Shown: piece by piece, positions 13,314-13,449 of the stretch
How the letters are laid out: each line of letters starts with the position of its first letter
Position numbering within the stretch: the first letter of the stretch is position 1
Source of the DNA: an uncultured Collinsella sp.
Lineage (GTDB): Bacteria > Actinomycetota > Coriobacteriia > Coriobacteriales > Coriobacteriaceae
Direction: 5' to 3'
NCBI GenBank assembly: GCA_900758845.1
Contig: CAAESW010000078.1
Coordinates: forward strand, 1 to 13,449
DNA: 13,449 nucleotides
Translations under genes and position numbers: made by a program
The notes under the pieces: generated by a model
The model's input: only the letters and a program-made list of their open reading frames with translations
The model's database searches: none
What the model was told of the DNA's origin: nothing

Positions 13314-13386
13314 TATCCCTACTCATTGGAGACAGACTTAAATGACTAGTCGTTGGGTGTTCCTATAGTTTTGTCAACCGTCGGGG
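13314..13386 (-). mobile_element. Probable right end of an IS110-family element (non-coding)
   Basis: Read on the - strand, this stretch follows the transposase stop. It holds a perfect TTGACA (13372-13377), followed by AAACTATAGGAACACC. In IS110-type elements a -35 box in the right end joins a -10 in the left end when the element circularises, driving the bridge RNA. The exact element boundary cannot be placed from this sequence alone. Confidence 0.5.
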
Positions 13387-13449
13387 CTACTCCCGGTAGG
13401 GCACCCGGTCGCGCATCACGGCGTATATCGCCCTGAGCCGCTTCCTCGC
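13387..13449 (-). CDS. C-terminal end of a probable IS110-family transposase (partial)
   Basis: Only the last 20 codons and the TAG stop (13387-13389) are in the window, reading leftward. The peptide ends RAIYAVMRDRVPYRE, which resembles the C-terminus of IS110/IS116/IS902 transposases, where a short helix ends in a V-M-R-D-x-x-P-Y/W type tail. IS110 enzymes combine a RuvC-like domain with a C-terminal serine domain and are guided by a bridge RNA. The call rests on a short match plus the TTGACA-bearing end beyond the stop. Another transposase family or a chance frame remains possible. Confidence 0.55.
   Translation of the reverse strand, partial: ARKRLRAIYAVMRDRVPYRE

Noticed and set aside
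1..13449. CRISPR arrays, tRNA or rRNA genes
   Set aside because: No regularly spaced direct repeats and no tRNA or rRNA signatures were seen.

Overview
The window is high-GC (roughly 60%) DNA from a bacterium most like Coriobacteriia, with a Collinsella-type genome as my best guess. This is inferred from the fused AccD-AccA carboxyltransferase, the strong C-ending codon bias of the ribosomal genes, the zinc-ribbon L24 and the IS110-type element. No rRNA or other decisive marker is present. Every gene lies on the + strand except a transposase fragment at the right edge.

Region 1 (1-5033) is the 3' part of a type II fatty acid synthesis operon: end of accB (biotin carrier), fabZ (dehydratase), accC (biotin carboxylase) and a fused accDA (carboxyltransferase). 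AccB, AccC and AccDA together make malonyl-CoA, and FabZ acts in the elongation cycle. A stand-alone PTS EIIC permease follows. Its start region is duplicated and can fold against the accDA stop codon. A Rho-independent terminator (5072-5104) closes the unit.

Region 2 (5103-7004) has a putative promoter, a cation diffusion facilitator with a manganese-type metal site, and a histidine phosphatase about 40 nt downstream, probably co-transcribed.

Region 3 (7005-7463) has no gene. It holds a striking 163-bp inverted-repeat element (48-bp perfect arms), a putative promoter motif, and a hairpin leader before rplC.

Region 4 (7464-13252) is the S10 ribosomal protein cluster without rpsJ: rplC, rplD, rplW, rplB, rpsS, rplV, rpsC, rplP, rpmC, rpsQ, rplN, rplX. 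Most junctions are tight or overlapping. Two junctions are opened by structured spacers of 120-180 nt, before rplB and before rplN. With the rplC leader, this gives three separate structured 5' regions in one cluster. A 26-bp motif upstream of rplC recurs upstream of rplB with 23 of 26 identical bases. These spacers are the best candidates here for an undescribed regulatory system.

Region 5 (13253-13449): a strong terminator directly after rplX ends the cluster where rplE normally follows. Beyond it lies the right end of a probable IS110-family element, with the last 20 residues of its transposase on the - strand.
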